In this document: in pieces, positions 7,486 to 16,178 of the stretch
How the letters are laid out: every line of letters begins with the position of its first letter
Position numbering within the stretch: the stretch's first letter is position 1
The notes under the pieces: generated by a model
What the model saw: only the letters and a program-made list of their open reading frames with translations
What the model was told of the DNA's origin: nothing
Database searches by the model: none
Position numbers and translations under genes: made by a program
NCBI RefSeq assembly: GCF_004295125.1
Contig: NZ_CP036170.1
Location: 561,501-625,500 of the forward strand
Length of the DNA: 64,000 bases
Reading direction: 5' to 3'
From: [Clostridium] scindens ATCC 35704
GTDB taxonomy: Bacteria > Bacillota > Clostridia > Lachnospirales > Lachnospiraceae

Positions 7486-8706
7486 ATGAGTCTAAATAAC
7501 ACGCCCTCTTCCGAGCGGGTACACATCGGCATCTTCGGCAGGCGCAACGCCGGGAAATCCAGCATCATCAATGCCCTGACCGGACAAAGCCTGGCAATCG
7601 TATCGGATGTCAAGGGCACCACCACCGACCCTGTGCTAAAGGCCATGGAACTGCTTCCTCTTGGCCCTGTCGTCATGATCGATACGCCAGGGCTGGATGA
7701 CGAAGGAGAACTTGGAGCGCTGCGGATCCAGAAGGCATACCAGGTGCTTAACAAGACGGATATCGCCGTCCTGGTGGTTGACGGCACGGCTGGCATGACC
7801 CGCGAAGACCTTCTTATTCTTGACCGGATCAAGGATAAGAAAATCCCATATGTGATCGTCATGAACAAGGCTGACCTAGCCGGCCCGGGTGCAGCGTCTC
7901 AGGCCGCTCCTTCGGACACGCCGGATGAGCACGTCATCTGGGTCAGTGCAACCGCCAGCCGGAACATCCATGAACTGAAGGAACTGATCGCAGGCCTTGC
8001 CCCCGCCGATGACGGCGACCGTCGCATTGTAGGGGATTTGATCCATCCTTCCGATTTCGTAGTGCTGGTAGTTCCCATAGATAAGGCTGCCCCTAAGGGC
8101 CGCCTCATCCTGCCTCAGCAGCAGACGATACGGGATATCCTGGAATCGGATGCCACGGCCATCGTGGCCAAGGAAGATGAACTAAGCCGTACCCTTGAGA
8201 CTCTTGGGAAAAAGCCATCTCTGGTCATCACGGACAGCCAGGTCTTTGCCAAAGTTTCGAAGGCCACCCCGCAGGACATTCCTCTGACTTCTTTTTCTAT
8301 CTTATTTGCAAGGTATAAGGGGAATCTTAAGACTGTAGTAAATGGGGCCAGATACCTGGATTCTCTGAAGGAGAATGACACGGTACTGATCTCGGAAGGC
8401 TGCACCCACCACCGTCAGTGCGAAGATATCGGAACGGTAAAACTGCCACGCTGGATACAGGAGTATACCGGCAAGAAATTGAACTTTACGTTTACCAGCG
8501 GGACGGAATTCCCACTGGAACTAAATCCCTATCAGTTGATCGTCCATTGTGGCGGCTGCACGCTGAATGAGCGGGAGATGAAATACCGTCTCAAATGCGC
8601 ACAGGATGCCGACGTTCCCATGACCAATTACGGAACGGCCATCGCATATATGCAGGGCATCCTGGAACGCAGTCTAGACATATTTCCATCTTTAGATTAT
8701 ATTTAG
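7486..8706 (+). CDS. hydF: [FeFe]-hydrogenase maturation GTPase/scaffold HydF
   Basis: A 406-residue GTPase that receives the 2Fe precursor and delivers it to apo-hydrogenase. The N-terminal G domain has GRRNAGKS at 18-25 (Walker A), DTPGLDDEG (G3) and NKAD (G4). A middle dimerisation region follows, then the C-terminal cluster-binding domain with CTHHRQCEDIG and, about 50 residues later, IVHCGGCTLN, matching the conserved CxH...HCxxC iron-sulfur ligands. AAAGGAGG lies nine to ten bases before the ATG. It is the third gene of the maturase operon, and all three maturases are intact. Confidence 0.95.
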   Translation: MSLNNTPSSERVHIGIFGRRNAGKSSIINALTGQSLAIVSDVKGTTTDPVLKAMELLPLGPVVMIDTPGLDDEGELGALRIQKAYQVLNKTDIAVLVVDGTAGMTREDLLILDRIKDKKIPYVIVMNKADLAGPGAASQAAPSDTPDEHVIWVSATASRNIHELKELIAGLAPADDGDRRIVGDLIHPSDFVVLVVPIDKAAPKGRLILPQQQTIRDILESDATAIVAKEDELSRTLETLGKKPSLVITDSQVFAKVSKATPQDIPLTSFSILFARYKGNLKTVVNGARYLDSLKENDTVLISEGCTHHRQCEDIGTVKLPRWIQEYTGKKLNFTFTSGTEFPLELNPYQLIVHCGGCTLNEREMKYRLKCAQDADVPMTNYGTAIAYMQGILERSLDIFPSLDYI

Positions 8707-8744
8707 AAAATCTTCAGAATTATAACAAGGGATACTTAATAATT

Positions 8745-8798
8745 CCCCTATACAATAAGACCATAGAAAGCAAGCATTCCGGTCTTATCGTATAGGGG
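8745..8798 (+). promoter_or_regulatory. 18-bp hairpin that covers the ribosome-binding site of the next gene
   Basis: Arms 8745-8762 (CCCCTATACAATAAGACC) and 8781-8798 (GGTCTTATCGTATAGGGG) pair at 17 of 18 positions around an 18-base loop. The G-rich 3' arm and the two following G residues are the only purine-rich sequence before the ATG at 8807, so the stem would hide the ribosome-binding site. There is no T-run after it, so it is not an ordinary terminator for hydF. Confidence 0.6.
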
Positions 8799-8806
8799 GG
8801 TTATTT

Positions 8807-9406
8807 ATGAGAGCATATATTGAAGAAAGGAAAAATGAAATACTTGCCATCAGTCCATTTGCGGATCTTAACTATGAGCGTGCATATTCCGCCACATCCC
8901 TGATCTTGATGTTCTTCCTCTTTTCCTTTACCGGATGGATCTGGGAAGTCCTGATCCACATCATAGAAGACGGAATGATCATCAACCGCGGCCTTCTTCT
9001 CGGGCCATGGCTTCCCATCTACGGAACCGGCGGCGTCCTTATCCTGATGCTGTTAAAAAGATGGCGCAGCCAGCCGCTTATAACCATGGGGCTCATCATG
9101 CTCTTATGCGGAACCGTCGAATACATTACCAGCATTGGCCTGGAGTTCTTTTTCGGGCAAAGATGGTGGGATTACAGTGACATGCTCTTTAACTTCCAGG
9201 GCAGGATATGCCTGGAAGGCCTGCTGATCTTCGGCATCGGAGGGCTGTTCTTCATCTACCTGATCGCGCCCAAGATCGACAACCTGCTTCAAACCGTATC
9301 GCAGAAGGCGAAAATGTACCTGTGCGTGGCATTATCCTTCCTCTTTGTTGTAGACTTGATTCGTTCCTTCCTGTCCCCGAATATGGGATTCGGAATCACG
9401 GGGTAA
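8807..9406 (+). CDS. Polytopic membrane protein of the putative ABC-transporter type IV (CmpB-like) family
   Basis: A 199-residue protein with about five hydrophobic segments: LILMFFLFSFTGWIWEVLIH, LLGPWLPIYGTGGVLILMLL, MGLIMLLCGTVEYITSIGLE, ICLEGLLIFGIGGLFFIYLI and YLCVALSFLFVVDLIR. The pattern F-x-GWIWE...G-x-L-x-GPW-P-IYG-x-GG followed later by Q-x-R-ICLEG is typical of the clostridial family annotated as putative ABC-transporter type IV; no ATPase is nearby and a transport role is unproven. The only Shine-Dalgarno-like bases are inside the hairpin at 8745-8798. It may read through from hydF, 100 bases upstream, but a link to hydrogenase maturation is only positional. Confidence 0.65.
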   Translation: MRAYIEERKNEILAISPFADLNYERAYSATSLILMFFLFSFTGWIWEVLIHIIEDGMIINRGLLLGPWLPIYGTGGVLILMLLKRWRSQPLITMGLIMLLCGTVEYITSIGLEFFFGQRWWDYSDMLFNFQGRICLEGLLIFGIGGLFFIYLIAPKIDNLLQTVSQKAKMYLCVALSFLFVVDLIRSFLSPNMGFGITG

Positions 9407-9410
9407 CGGT

Positions 9411-10139
9411 TTACCTTACTTCGATCCTCCCCATCACTTCTCCGATAGGCGCCGCAATCGTCAGTTCTGCTCCTACTTCTTTTGCGGTAGCGCTCTTATT
9501 GATCACCACCAGGTGCCTGCCACGGAAGTAATCGATGAATCCTGCCGCCGGATACACGATGAGAGACGTCCCGCCGATGATGAGCGTATCCGCCTCGCTG
9601 ATTGCCCGGATGCTCTTATCCACCGTCCGGGAGTCCAGGCTTTCTTCATATAGCACCACATCCGGCTTGATTGTGCCTCCACAGGAGCACTTGGGAATTC
9701 CTTCGGAGTTCTTCACATAGGCCGCATCATAGGACTTGCCGCATCTCTGGCAGTAATTGCGCAGAATACTCCCGTGCAGTTCCAGCACGTTCCTGCTTCC
9801 TGCCGCCTGGTGAAGTCCGTCAATATTCTGGGTGATAACCGCCGTAAGCTTGCCAGCCGTTTCCAACTGGGCAAGCTTACAGTGGGCCGGATTGGGCTTC
9901 GCATCCAGAAACATCATCTTGTTCTTATAGAATTCATAAAAATCTTCCGTTCTGCTCACAAAGAAACTGTGGCTAACGATCTGTTCCGGGGAGTACTTAT
10001 ACTTCTGCAGGTAGAGCCCGTCAGCGCTCCGAAAATCCGGAATATTACTCTCCGTGGATACGCCTGCGCCCCCGAAAAACACGATGTTGCCGCTGTCGTC
10101 AATAATCCTCTGTAACCTGCTTACTTCCTCTTCATACAT
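9411..10139 (-). CDS. NAD-dependent protein deacylase (Sir2 family)
   Basis: A sirtuin of 242 residues from the chosen start. Visible signatures are FFGGAGVSTESNIPDFRS (NAD-binding), TQNIDGLHQAAG (catalytic region with His at LELHG), and a zinc ribbon made by CQRCGKSY and CSCGG. It removes acyl groups from lysines using NAD. I chose the ATG at 10139 (MYEEEV) because AGGAGG lies seven bases upstream; an ATG six codons earlier would leave that motif inside the gene. It converges with the CmpB-like gene (four bases between the ends) and lies 48 bases after the HAD gene, so it may share a transcript with it. This is a classical short bacterial sirtuin, not the SirTM type. Confidence 0.9.
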   Translation of the reverse strand: MYEEEVSRLQRIIDDSGNIVFFGGAGVSTESNIPDFRSADGLYLQKYKYSPEQIVSHSFFVSRTEDFYEFYKNKMMFLDAKPNPAHCKLAQLETAGKLTAVITQNIDGLHQAAGSRNVLELHGSILRNYCQRCGKSYDAAYVKNSEGIPKCSCGGTIKPDVVLYEESLDSRTVDKSIRAISEADTLIIGGTSLIVYPAAGFIDYFRGRHLVVINKSATAKEVGAELTIAAPIGEVMGRIEVR

Positions 10140-10187
10140 GGCAATTCCTCCTGACATGTCTGCTGTAATCCTTTCACATACAGCCTG

Positions 10188-10841
10188 CTAATTTCCGCGT
10201 TCTATCCAATCAATGACATCCCTTAGACTGCCAAGTTCAGCCGTAATTCCATCTTTGACTTCCTCCGGCACCACCACCACATCCGGAATGTGGATAATAT
10301 AGCCGCCGGCCGCCTTTCCCGCCTGCACGCCGGATATACTGTCCTCCAGCACCAGGCACTCCCTCATTGGCACGCCCAGATCTTCCGCCGCTTTCTGGAA
10401 AATATCCGGAAATGGCTTGCTGCGCTTTACTTTATTCCCATAGGCGACTGCGTCAAAATACTCATAGACTCCGGCAATCTTCAGCATCTTCTCAGCCAGC
10501 GACTGCTGGGTGGAGGTAGCCACCGCCATACGGATATCCTGTCCCTTCAGATATTCCAGGAGTTCCGGCAGGCCTTCTTTTAAAGGAACGCCTTTTTCCT
10601 CGATATAGCGGTGCTGCAATTCATCTTTGCGCCCCATGCAGCCGTCAAAATCAAACTCCTGTCCAAATCTTTGAAGAAAGGCATTACGAATTGCCGCCGG
10701 ATTCTGTCCCCGGAAACTGTCCAGGAATTCCTCCGTCATGTCAATCTTAAGTTCATCGCCTACCTGGTTCCACAGAACCGTTGCCAGACGTTCCGTATCA
10801 AACATCAGGCCGTCCATGTCAAATATTACGCCTCGTACCAT
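10188..10841 (-). CDS. HAD-superfamily phosphatase / beta-phosphoglucomutase-like hydrolase
   Basis: A 217-residue HAD subfamily IA protein. Motif I is VIFDMDGLMFDTE (the two Asp residues are nucleophile and acid), motif II is VATSTQ, the motif III lysine is in KRSKPFPDIF, and motif IV is VLEDSISG. The cap domain lies between motif I and II, as in beta-phosphoglucomutase and small sugar-phosphate phosphatases. The start has AAGGGAG upstream. Substrate is unknown; these enzymes usually act on sugar phosphates or damaged metabolites. Confidence 0.85.
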   Translation of the reverse strand: MVRGVIFDMDGLMFDTERLATVLWNQVGDELKIDMTEEFLDSFRGQNPAAIRNAFLQRFGQEFDFDGCMGRKDELQHRYIEEKGVPLKEGLPELLEYLKGQDIRMAVATSTQQSLAEKMLKIAGVYEYFDAVAYGNKVKRSKPFPDIFQKAAEDLGVPMRECLVLEDSISGVQAGKAAGGYIIHIPDVVVVPEEVKDGITAELGSLRDVIDWIERGN

Positions 10842-10915
10842 AAGTTATGACTCCCTTTTCTTGTATACTACAATCATTTCTATTGCTCTATTCTATCGAA
10901 TGTCTAACTGTCATG

Positions 10916-11371
10916 CTATTGTGATCGATTCTTGCTATAGCCGGTAAAGAATTCCGATAATGCATCCAAGGTCTTCACCAGCACGGGAATCTCCGCCTCG
11001 TCCAACTTATCCAGGATCGCCCGGGTCATCTGGCGGTGATAGTCTTCGTGATGCCGGTACGCCTTCACGCCCCGGTCCGTGAGCTTCACGAATACCACCC
11101 TGCGGTCTTCCTCGCTGCGCCTGCGCTCTACATATTTCTTATTCACCAGGCTGTTCATGGCCGTCGTCAGGGAGCCTACGGTAATATTCAACTTCTTGGC
11201 TATGGAGGACATGTTGTTGCCGTCGCCCAGCCCGATGGCCTCGATGACGTGCATGTCATTATTCGTAAGATCCTTAAACTCTTCTGTAATAATGGCCTTC
11301 TCCTCCAATTCCCAGATCTCGTTGATCAGGTTCACCAGAATATTGTTGATTGTTGCGTATGCGTTTTCCAT
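10916..11371 (-). CDS. MarR-family regulator, probable FabT-type repressor of fatty-acid synthesis
   Basis: A 151-residue winged-helix protein: helix-turn-helix MSSIAKKLNITVGSLTTAMNSLVNKKYVERRR followed by the wing EEDRRVVFVKLTDRG. Length and order match MarR/FabT. It is the last gene of the FASII run, 43 bases after the FabK-like gene, whereas in streptococci FabT is encoded at the front next to fabH. Two inverted repeats resembling the streptococcal FabT site flank the fabH promoter at 21815-21876, which supports self-contained feedback control of the operon by acyl-ACP through this protein. The role is inferred from context and operator likeness; the MarR fold call is firm. Confidence 0.8.
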   Translation of the reverse strand: MENAYATINNILVNLINEIWELEEKAIITEEFKDLTNNDMHVIEAIGLGDGNNMSSIAKKLNITVGSLTTAMNSLVNKKYVERRRSEEDRRVVFVKLTDRGVKAYRHHEDYHRQMTRAILDKLDEAEIPVLVKTLDALSEFFTGYSKNRSQ

Positions 11372-11414
11372 TCCCTGCTACCCTTTCTGCTTGGCGATTC
11401 TTGTTATATCCACA

Positions 11415-12482
11415 TTATACCCTCTCCGGCATCAGAGAATCAATCACTTCTTTTACCGTTTCCAGATGATCTGCCTTGTAGGCGTATGCACCGCAGAAAA
11501 GAAGGGCATCATCCACCTCTCCCCTGGCCGCATGTACGAGAGCATCCGTAATGCAGTAAGGAATCTCACTGGGATTGCATTTTTGGAGGCAGCCGTGGCA
11601 GGAACTGTGAGGAATCCGCTCCCCTGCCATGACCTTTTCCATAAATGGATTCAAGATTGCGCGCCCTGGCATTCCCACCGGACTTTTGACGATGACGATA
11701 TCCGTTTCTTTCGCGTTCAGATAGGCTTCCTTGTACTTGATATGTGCATCGCACTCTTCTGTGGTTACGAATCTGGTGGCTGCCTGAATGGCATCTACTC
11801 CCAGCGAAAATGCATGCTCTGCCTGCGCCTTATTTTCTATTCCTCCGGCAAGCGCCACCGGAATCCGGCACTGGAACTCCTCTTCGTAGGACCTCACCGT
11901 GTCTAATATGTCGCTGACTTCCGCGTCATAGGCTGCCTGGTCATAGGCTTTTAACTGTTCCTTGGTAAAGCCCAGGTGCCCTCCGGCCTTCGGCCCTTCG
12001 ATAACCAGAAGATCCGGCATCCTCTTATATTTCCTGCCCCAGTACTTCAGGATCACCTTGGCGGACTTATCGGTGGAGACGATGGGGGCCAGCTTCGCCC
12101 GGCTATCGCCCGCGATTCTTGGCAGATCCGTGGGAAGTCCTGCGCCGGATAGGATGAGATCCGCACCGGCATCGATGGCCGCCCTTACATACTCTTCATA
12201 ATGCCGCATCGCTACCATGATATTAAATCCGATGATTCCATCCGGCGCGATTGCCCTCGCCTTGTCGTATTCCTTTTGAATGGCCCTGAGGTTCGCTTCT
12301 TTGGTATTCGTATCAAAATCCGGCTCCTTAAAACCAATCTGAGCGGCAGAGATGCTCCCTATGCCGCCCTCTTTCGCAACGGCCCCGGCAAGACGGCCCA
12401 GGCTGATCCCCACTCCCATGCCGCCTTGTATCAATGGAACCTTTGCTTCTATATTCCCCATTTTCAATGGTCTTGCTTCCAT
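11415..12482 (-). CDS. FabK-like / nitronate-monooxygenase-family flavoprotein with a C-terminal Cys cluster
   Basis: A 355-residue TIM-barrel flavoprotein of the 2-nitropropane-dioxygenase/FabK family: PLIQGGMGVGISLGRLAGAVAKEGGIGSIS at the N-terminus, VIEGPKAGGHLGF for FMN binding, and ALAGGIENKAQAEHAFSLGVDAIQAATRF. Unlike the true FabK at 19.5-20.5 kb it has a cysteine-rich stretch near the end, CHGCLQKCNPSEIPYC (C-x2-C-x3-C-x8-C), which could bind a metal or iron-sulfur cluster. It starts ten bases after accDA and has TAGGAG upstream, so it belongs to the FASII operon. It may be a second enoyl reductase or a flavoprotein for another acyl/nitro substrate; the reaction is not known. Confidence 0.75.
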   Translation of the reverse strand: MEARPLKMGNIEAKVPLIQGGMGVGISLGRLAGAVAKEGGIGSISAAQIGFKEPDFDTNTKEANLRAIQKEYDKARAIAPDGIIGFNIMVAMRHYEEYVRAAIDAGADLILSGAGLPTDLPRIAGDSRAKLAPIVSTDKSAKVILKYWGRKYKRMPDLLVIEGPKAGGHLGFTKEQLKAYDQAAYDAEVSDILDTVRSYEEEFQCRIPVALAGGIENKAQAEHAFSLGVDAIQAATRFVTTEECDAHIKYKEAYLNAKETDIVIVKSPVGMPGRAILNPFMEKVMAGERIPHSSCHGCLQKCNPSEIPYCITDALVHAARGEVDDALLFCGAYAYKADHLETVKEVIDSLMPERV

Positions 12483-12492
12483 ATTCTTTCTC

Positions 12493-14253
12493 CTACATCT
12501 TCCGAAATCTATCGTACCTATGCTCCGTCAGTTCTTCAGCCGGCAGTTTCCCATAGGCAATGAAAAACCGCTCCAGCTCCCGCTCCAGTTGCGTAACGAC
12601 CTTCTTTAGATTCTGCACGGTATAGTGAGCCGGCTCCGGGAATACCTGCTCCACGATTCCCAGACGCTTAAGGTCTCCTGCCGTCAGCTTCATCACGCCT
12701 GCTGCCTCCTTTGCCATGGTGCTGTCCTTCCACAGGATGCTGGCAAATCCTTCCGGCGAGAGGATGGAATAGATGGAGTTCTCAAGCATCCATACCTCGT
12801 CTGCCGTTGCCATGGCAAGGGCGCCGCCGCTTCCGCCTTCTCCGATGATCACGGAGAGTACCGGGACTTTTAAGCCTGACATCTCATAGATGTTTCTGGC
12901 AATGGCCTCTCCCTGGCCCCTCTCCTCTGCTTCCAGGCCGCAGAATGCTCCCGGCGTGTCTACAAAGCAGATGACCGGACGGGCGAATTTCTCCGCCTGC
13001 TTCATCAGCCTCAGTGCCTTGCGGTAGCCGTCGGGAGATGGCATTCCGAAATTGCGCTCGATGTTCTCCTTGGTGTTGGTTCCTTTGGCCTGGGCGATCA
13101 CCGTCACCGGCTTGCCGTGGAATCTGGCCACTCCGCCGATGATCGCCTTGTCATCGGCATAATATCTGTCTCCGTGAAATTCTATGAAATCCGTAAACAG
13201 TGCTTCGATGTAGTCGCTGCCTACCGGACGATCCTTCATACGGGAAATCTGCACCCGGTCCCAGGCATTTGCCACCTTGTTGTTCGGCAGGGCTGCGTTT
13301 GCTTCCTCTGCCTCCATCTCTATCTGCGCTTCCCCGGTTTCTTTCAATCCGATCTGAAAAATAGATGATTCCTCTTCATATTCTGTCTCATCCTCATTCT
13401 TATGCAGTTTCAGGATTCGGGACAGCGTCTCCTTTAACTGCGGACGCTCCACGATTCCGTCGATGAATCCGTGCTCCAGAAGGAACTCGGAACGCTGGAA
13501 TCCCTTCGGCAGTTTCTGCCCGATGGTCTGCTCGATAACCCTGGGACCTGCGAATCCGATCAGCGCCTTCGGCTCTGCCAGTATCACGTCGCCCAGCATG
13601 GCGAAACTGGCCGTCACGCCTCCGGTCGTAGGATCCGTCAGTACGCTGATATAGAGAAGCCCTGCGTCGCTATGACGCTTGAGGGCAGCCGAAGTCTTCG
13701 CCATCTGCATCAGGGACGTTATCCCCTCCTGCATCCTGGCGCCCCCGGAGCACGCGAAGATAATCACCGGAAGTTCTTCTTCGGTGGCTCTTTCTACCGC
13801 GCGGGCAATCTTCTCGCCCACCACTTCGCCCATGCTGGCCATGAGAAAACGTCCGTCGCAGACGCCAAGGGCAACTTCGGTTCCATGAATACATGCTTTT
13901 CCTGTAATGACAGCCTCGTCAAGACCCGTCTTTTCCTTAAGTACTTCCAGTTTCTCTTTGTATCCTTTGTAATCCAGCGGATTCCTGGTGGCAAGTCCCT
14001 GATCCCACTCTTCGAACGTGTCTTCATCCGCTACCATCTCTATGCGGCGGTATGCGTGGACACGGAAATATCCTCCGCATTTTGGACAGATATAATAGTC
14101 CTTTTTCACATCCTCTGCAAAAATGGCACTGCCGCACTTATTGCATTTGCGCAGAAGCCCTTCCGGAACTTCCGGCTTCGCAGCACTCAAAGAAATATAA
14201 TTTTTCCTGCCAGAAGAAAGTCTGGTCTTTTTAAACATGTTGTCTAATTTCAT
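12493..14253 (-). CDS. accDA: Acetyl-CoA carboxylase carboxyltransferase, fused beta and alpha subunits (AccD-AccA)
   Basis: A 586-residue fusion. Residues 1-290 are AccD: a zinc ribbon with C37/C40 and C56/C59 (CNKC, CPKC) and the crotonase-like core with [10 protein letters not shown] and [15 protein letters not shown]. From about residue 320 the AccA half follows ([67 protein letters not shown]). It transfers the carboxyl group from biotin on AccB to acetyl-CoA, making malonyl-CoA. Most bacteria encode the two subunits separately; the fusion guarantees 1:1 stoichiometry and is common in this clade. It lies 12 bases after accC. Confidence 0.95.
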   Translation of the reverse strand: MKLDNMFKKTRLSSGRKNYISLSAAKPEVPEGLLRKCNKCGSAIFAEDVKKDYYICPKCGGYFRVHAYRRIEMVADEDTFEEWDQGLATRNPLDYKGYKEKLEVLKEKTGLDEAVITGKACIHGTEVALGVCDGRFLMASMGEVVGEKIARAVERATEEELPVIIFACSGGARMQEGITSLMQMAKTSAALKRHSDAGLLYISVLTDPTTGGVTASFAMLGDVILAEPKALIGFAGPRVIEQTIGQKLPKGFQRSEFLLEHGFIDGIVERPQLKETLSRILKLHKNEDETEYEEESSIFQIGLKETGEAQIEMEAEEANAALPNNKVANAWDRVQISRMKDRPVGSDYIEALFTDFIEFHGDRYYADDKAIIGGVARFHGKPVTVIAQAKGTNTKENIERNFGMPSPDGYRKALRLMKQAEKFARPVICFVDTPGAFCGLEAEERGQGEAIARNIYEMSGLKVPVLSVIIGEGGSGGALAMATADEVWMLENSIYSILSPEGFASILWKDSTMAKEAAGVMKLTAGDLKRLGIVEQVFPEPAHYTVQNLKKVVTQLERELERFFIAYGKLPAEELTEHRYDRFRKM

Positions 14254-14265
14254 AGAATGTCACCT

Positions 14266-15600
14266 TTACATTTTCTCAATAAATTCAATGTCAATGTCCC
14301 CGGAGAGATAGTCCGGGTGGTTCAGAATCTCATACTGGTAGTCCACGTTGGTATCTATTCCTTCAATAATGATCTCCCCAAGGGCGCTCTGCATCTTGCG
14401 GATGGCCTCATTGCGGTTCTTGGCCCATACGATCAACTTCGCCACCATGGAATCATAGTAAGGCGGGATAGTATAGCCGCTGTAGATTGCCGCATCAATG
14501 CGGATTCCCTTGCCGCCCGGCAGATACATATCCGTTATGGTGCCCGGAGACGGGCGGAATCCCTTTTCCGGGTTCTCCGCGTTAATCCTGCACTCGATGG
14601 CGTGGCCGCTCAGATGCACGTCTTCCTGGGCGTAAGATAGTTTCTTACCCGAAGCGATTCGTATCTGCTCCTTGATCAGATCGATCCCGGTCACCCATTC
14701 CGTCACCGGATGCTCTACCTGGATACGAGTGTTCATTTCCATAAAATAGAAGTTCCCATTCTTCTCCAGAAGGAATTCTATGGTTCCTGCATTTACATAG
14801 CCCGCTGCCTTCGCCGCCTTGACGGCCGCATCCCCCATCTTCCTTCGAAGTTCCTCGGACAGCGCGACGGACGGGGATTCTTCGATCATCTTCTGGTGGT
14901 TCCGCTGGATGGAACAGTCCCGCTCGCCAAGATGGATGACGTTGCCGTAGCCATCCGCAAGAATCTGGAACTCGATATGCCTTGGGTGCTGGACGAAATG
15001 CTCGATATACATGGTATTGTCGCCGAAGGCCATCTGGGTCTCCTTCTGGGCCGTTTTGAAGCTCTGCTGGAATTCTTCCGGCGTATTGGCCACGCGCATG
15101 CCTTTGCCGCCTCCGCCAAGGGCAGCCTTCACGATAACCGGATATCCCACCTCATCCGCGATCCTGGCACCTTCTTTCGCGTCATAGATTGGCTCCTTGC
15201 TTCCGGGAATTACCGGAACGCCTGCGGCTACCATGGTATTCCTGGCTTCCTGCTTATTTCCAAGCCTTGCGATCACCTTGGAGTCCGGTCCGATAAAGGT
15301 GATGTTGCACTGCTCGCATAACTCCGCGAACTTTGCATTCTCCGACAGGAACCCGAATCCCGGATGAATGGCATCCGCGCCAGTCACGATGGTTGCGCTG
15401 ATGATGCGGTCCATGCTGAGATAACTCTCGCTTGACGGCGCCGGCCCGATGCAGACCGCCTCGTCTGCCAGTTTCGTATGCAGGGCCTCCCGGTCTGCCT
15501 CCGAATATACCGCCACGGTCTCAATCCCCATTTCCCGGCAGGCACGGATGATACGCACTGCAATCTCGCCCCGGTTGGCAATTAATACTTTCTTTATCAT
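14266..15600 (-). CDS. accC: Biotin carboxylase subunit of acetyl-CoA carboxylase (AccC)
   Basis: An ATP-grasp enzyme that carboxylates the biotin on AccB. Visible: N-terminal KKVLIANRGEIAVRIIRACRE, ATP-binding glycine loop KAALGGGGKGMRVA, ERDCSIQRNHQK and the catalytic MNTRIQVEHPVTEWVTG. I place the start at the ATG at 15600 (MIKKVL, 444 residues) because AGGTGA sits five bases upstream; an in-frame GTG at 15609 would start directly against the fabZ stop. It is complete, between fabZ and accDA. Confidence 0.95.
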   Translation of the reverse strand: MIKKVLIANRGEIAVRIIRACREMGIETVAVYSEADREALHTKLADEAVCIGPAPSSESYLSMDRIISATIVTGADAIHPGFGFLSENAKFAELCEQCNITFIGPDSKVIARLGNKQEARNTMVAAGVPVIPGSKEPIYDAKEGARIADEVGYPVIVKAALGGGGKGMRVANTPEEFQQSFKTAQKETQMAFGDNTMYIEHFVQHPRHIEFQILADGYGNVIHLGERDCSIQRNHQKMIEESPSVALSEELRRKMGDAAVKAAKAAGYVNAGTIEFLLEKNGNFYFMEMNTRIQVEHPVTEWVTGIDLIKEQIRIASGKKLSYAQEDVHLSGHAIECRINAENPEKGFRPSPGTITDMYLPGGKGIRIDAAIYSGYTIPPYYDSMVAKLIVWAKNRNEAIRKMQSALGEIIIEGIDTNVDYQYEILNHPDYLSGDIDIEFIEKM

Positions 15601-15609
15601 GTATCTCAC

Positions 15610-16038
15610 CTATCCAATCATAAATGTCAACTCTGCGCTTACGACCGTCTTGCCGTCCACGCTTGCTATCGCCTCGCCCACGCCTACAGGGCCTTTCTGC
15701 TTAATGATCTTCGTCTCCAGGCGCACCTTGTCGCCCGGCACGATCTTGCCCTTAAACTTGCACTTGTTGATGCCGCCGAAATAGGCGATCTTCCCCTTGT
15801 TCGCCTCCATGCTCAAGATGGCGACCGCGCCTGCCTGCGCCAGCGCCTCCACCGTCAGCACGCCCGGCATTACCGGTTCCTGCGGAAAATGGCCCGCGAA
15901 GAACTCCTCGCGGTATGATACGCATTTATACCCCACGGCATACTGGCCCGGCTCGTAGTCCTCGATGTAATCAATGAGAAGGAACGGGTGGCGGTGGGGG
16001 ATGATCTGCTTAATCTGGTTGATATCTAAATGGTTCAT
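15610..16038 (-). CDS. fabZ: 3-hydroxyacyl-ACP dehydratase FabZ
   Basis: A 142-residue hot-dog-fold dehydratase that converts 3-hydroxyacyl-ACP to trans-2-enoyl-ACP. The signature is intact: HRHPFLLIDYI near the N-terminus and the catalytic region FFAGHFPQEPVMPGVLTVEALAQAGA, with the active His in GHFP and Glu in VEAL. The ATG has a short AGGAGGC-like site in the TGCCTCCTT complement just upstream. The 140-base gap between this start and accB is the largest in the operon and holds a long palindrome. Confidence 0.95.
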   Translation of the reverse strand: MNHLDINQIKQIIPHRHPFLLIDYIEDYEPGQYAVGYKCVSYREEFFAGHFPQEPVMPGVLTVEALAQAGAVAILSMEANKGKIAYFGGINKCKFKGKIVPGDKVRLETKIIKQKGPVGVGEAIASVDGKTVVSAELTFMIG

Positions 16039-16052
16039 ATTGCCTCCTTACG

Positions 16053-16125
16053 CACGTAACATTTTTCACTTTAACACGTAACATTTTTGAAAAATGTTAC
16101 GTGTTAAAGTGAAAAATGTTACGTG
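16053..16125. repeat. 73-nt perfect palindrome in the FASII operon
   Basis: Arms 16053-16088 and 16090-16125 are perfect inverted repeats of 36 bp around a single central G at 16089. Each arm itself contains two copies of a short unit CACGTAACATTTTT separated by CACTTTAA, so the unit occurs four times in alternating orientation. It lies between accB and fabZ, inside an otherwise tightly packed operon, and would form a very stable hairpin in the mRNA or a cruciform in DNA. Confidence 0.9.
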
Positions 16126-16170
16126 TCAATTTGCAAAACTGGTGTGTTAAATTGCGCAAACTGGTGCGTC
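16121..16170. repeat. Short imperfect direct repeats next to the palindrome
   Basis: Directly after the palindrome comes a ladder of near-identical units of about 22 bases: GTGTCAATTTGCAAAACTG, GTGTGTTAAATTGCGCAAACTG, then a partial third, GTGCGTCAAATTA. The last unit ends a few bases before the accB stop codon (16179). Confidence 0.75.
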
Positions 16171-16178
16171 AAATTAAT

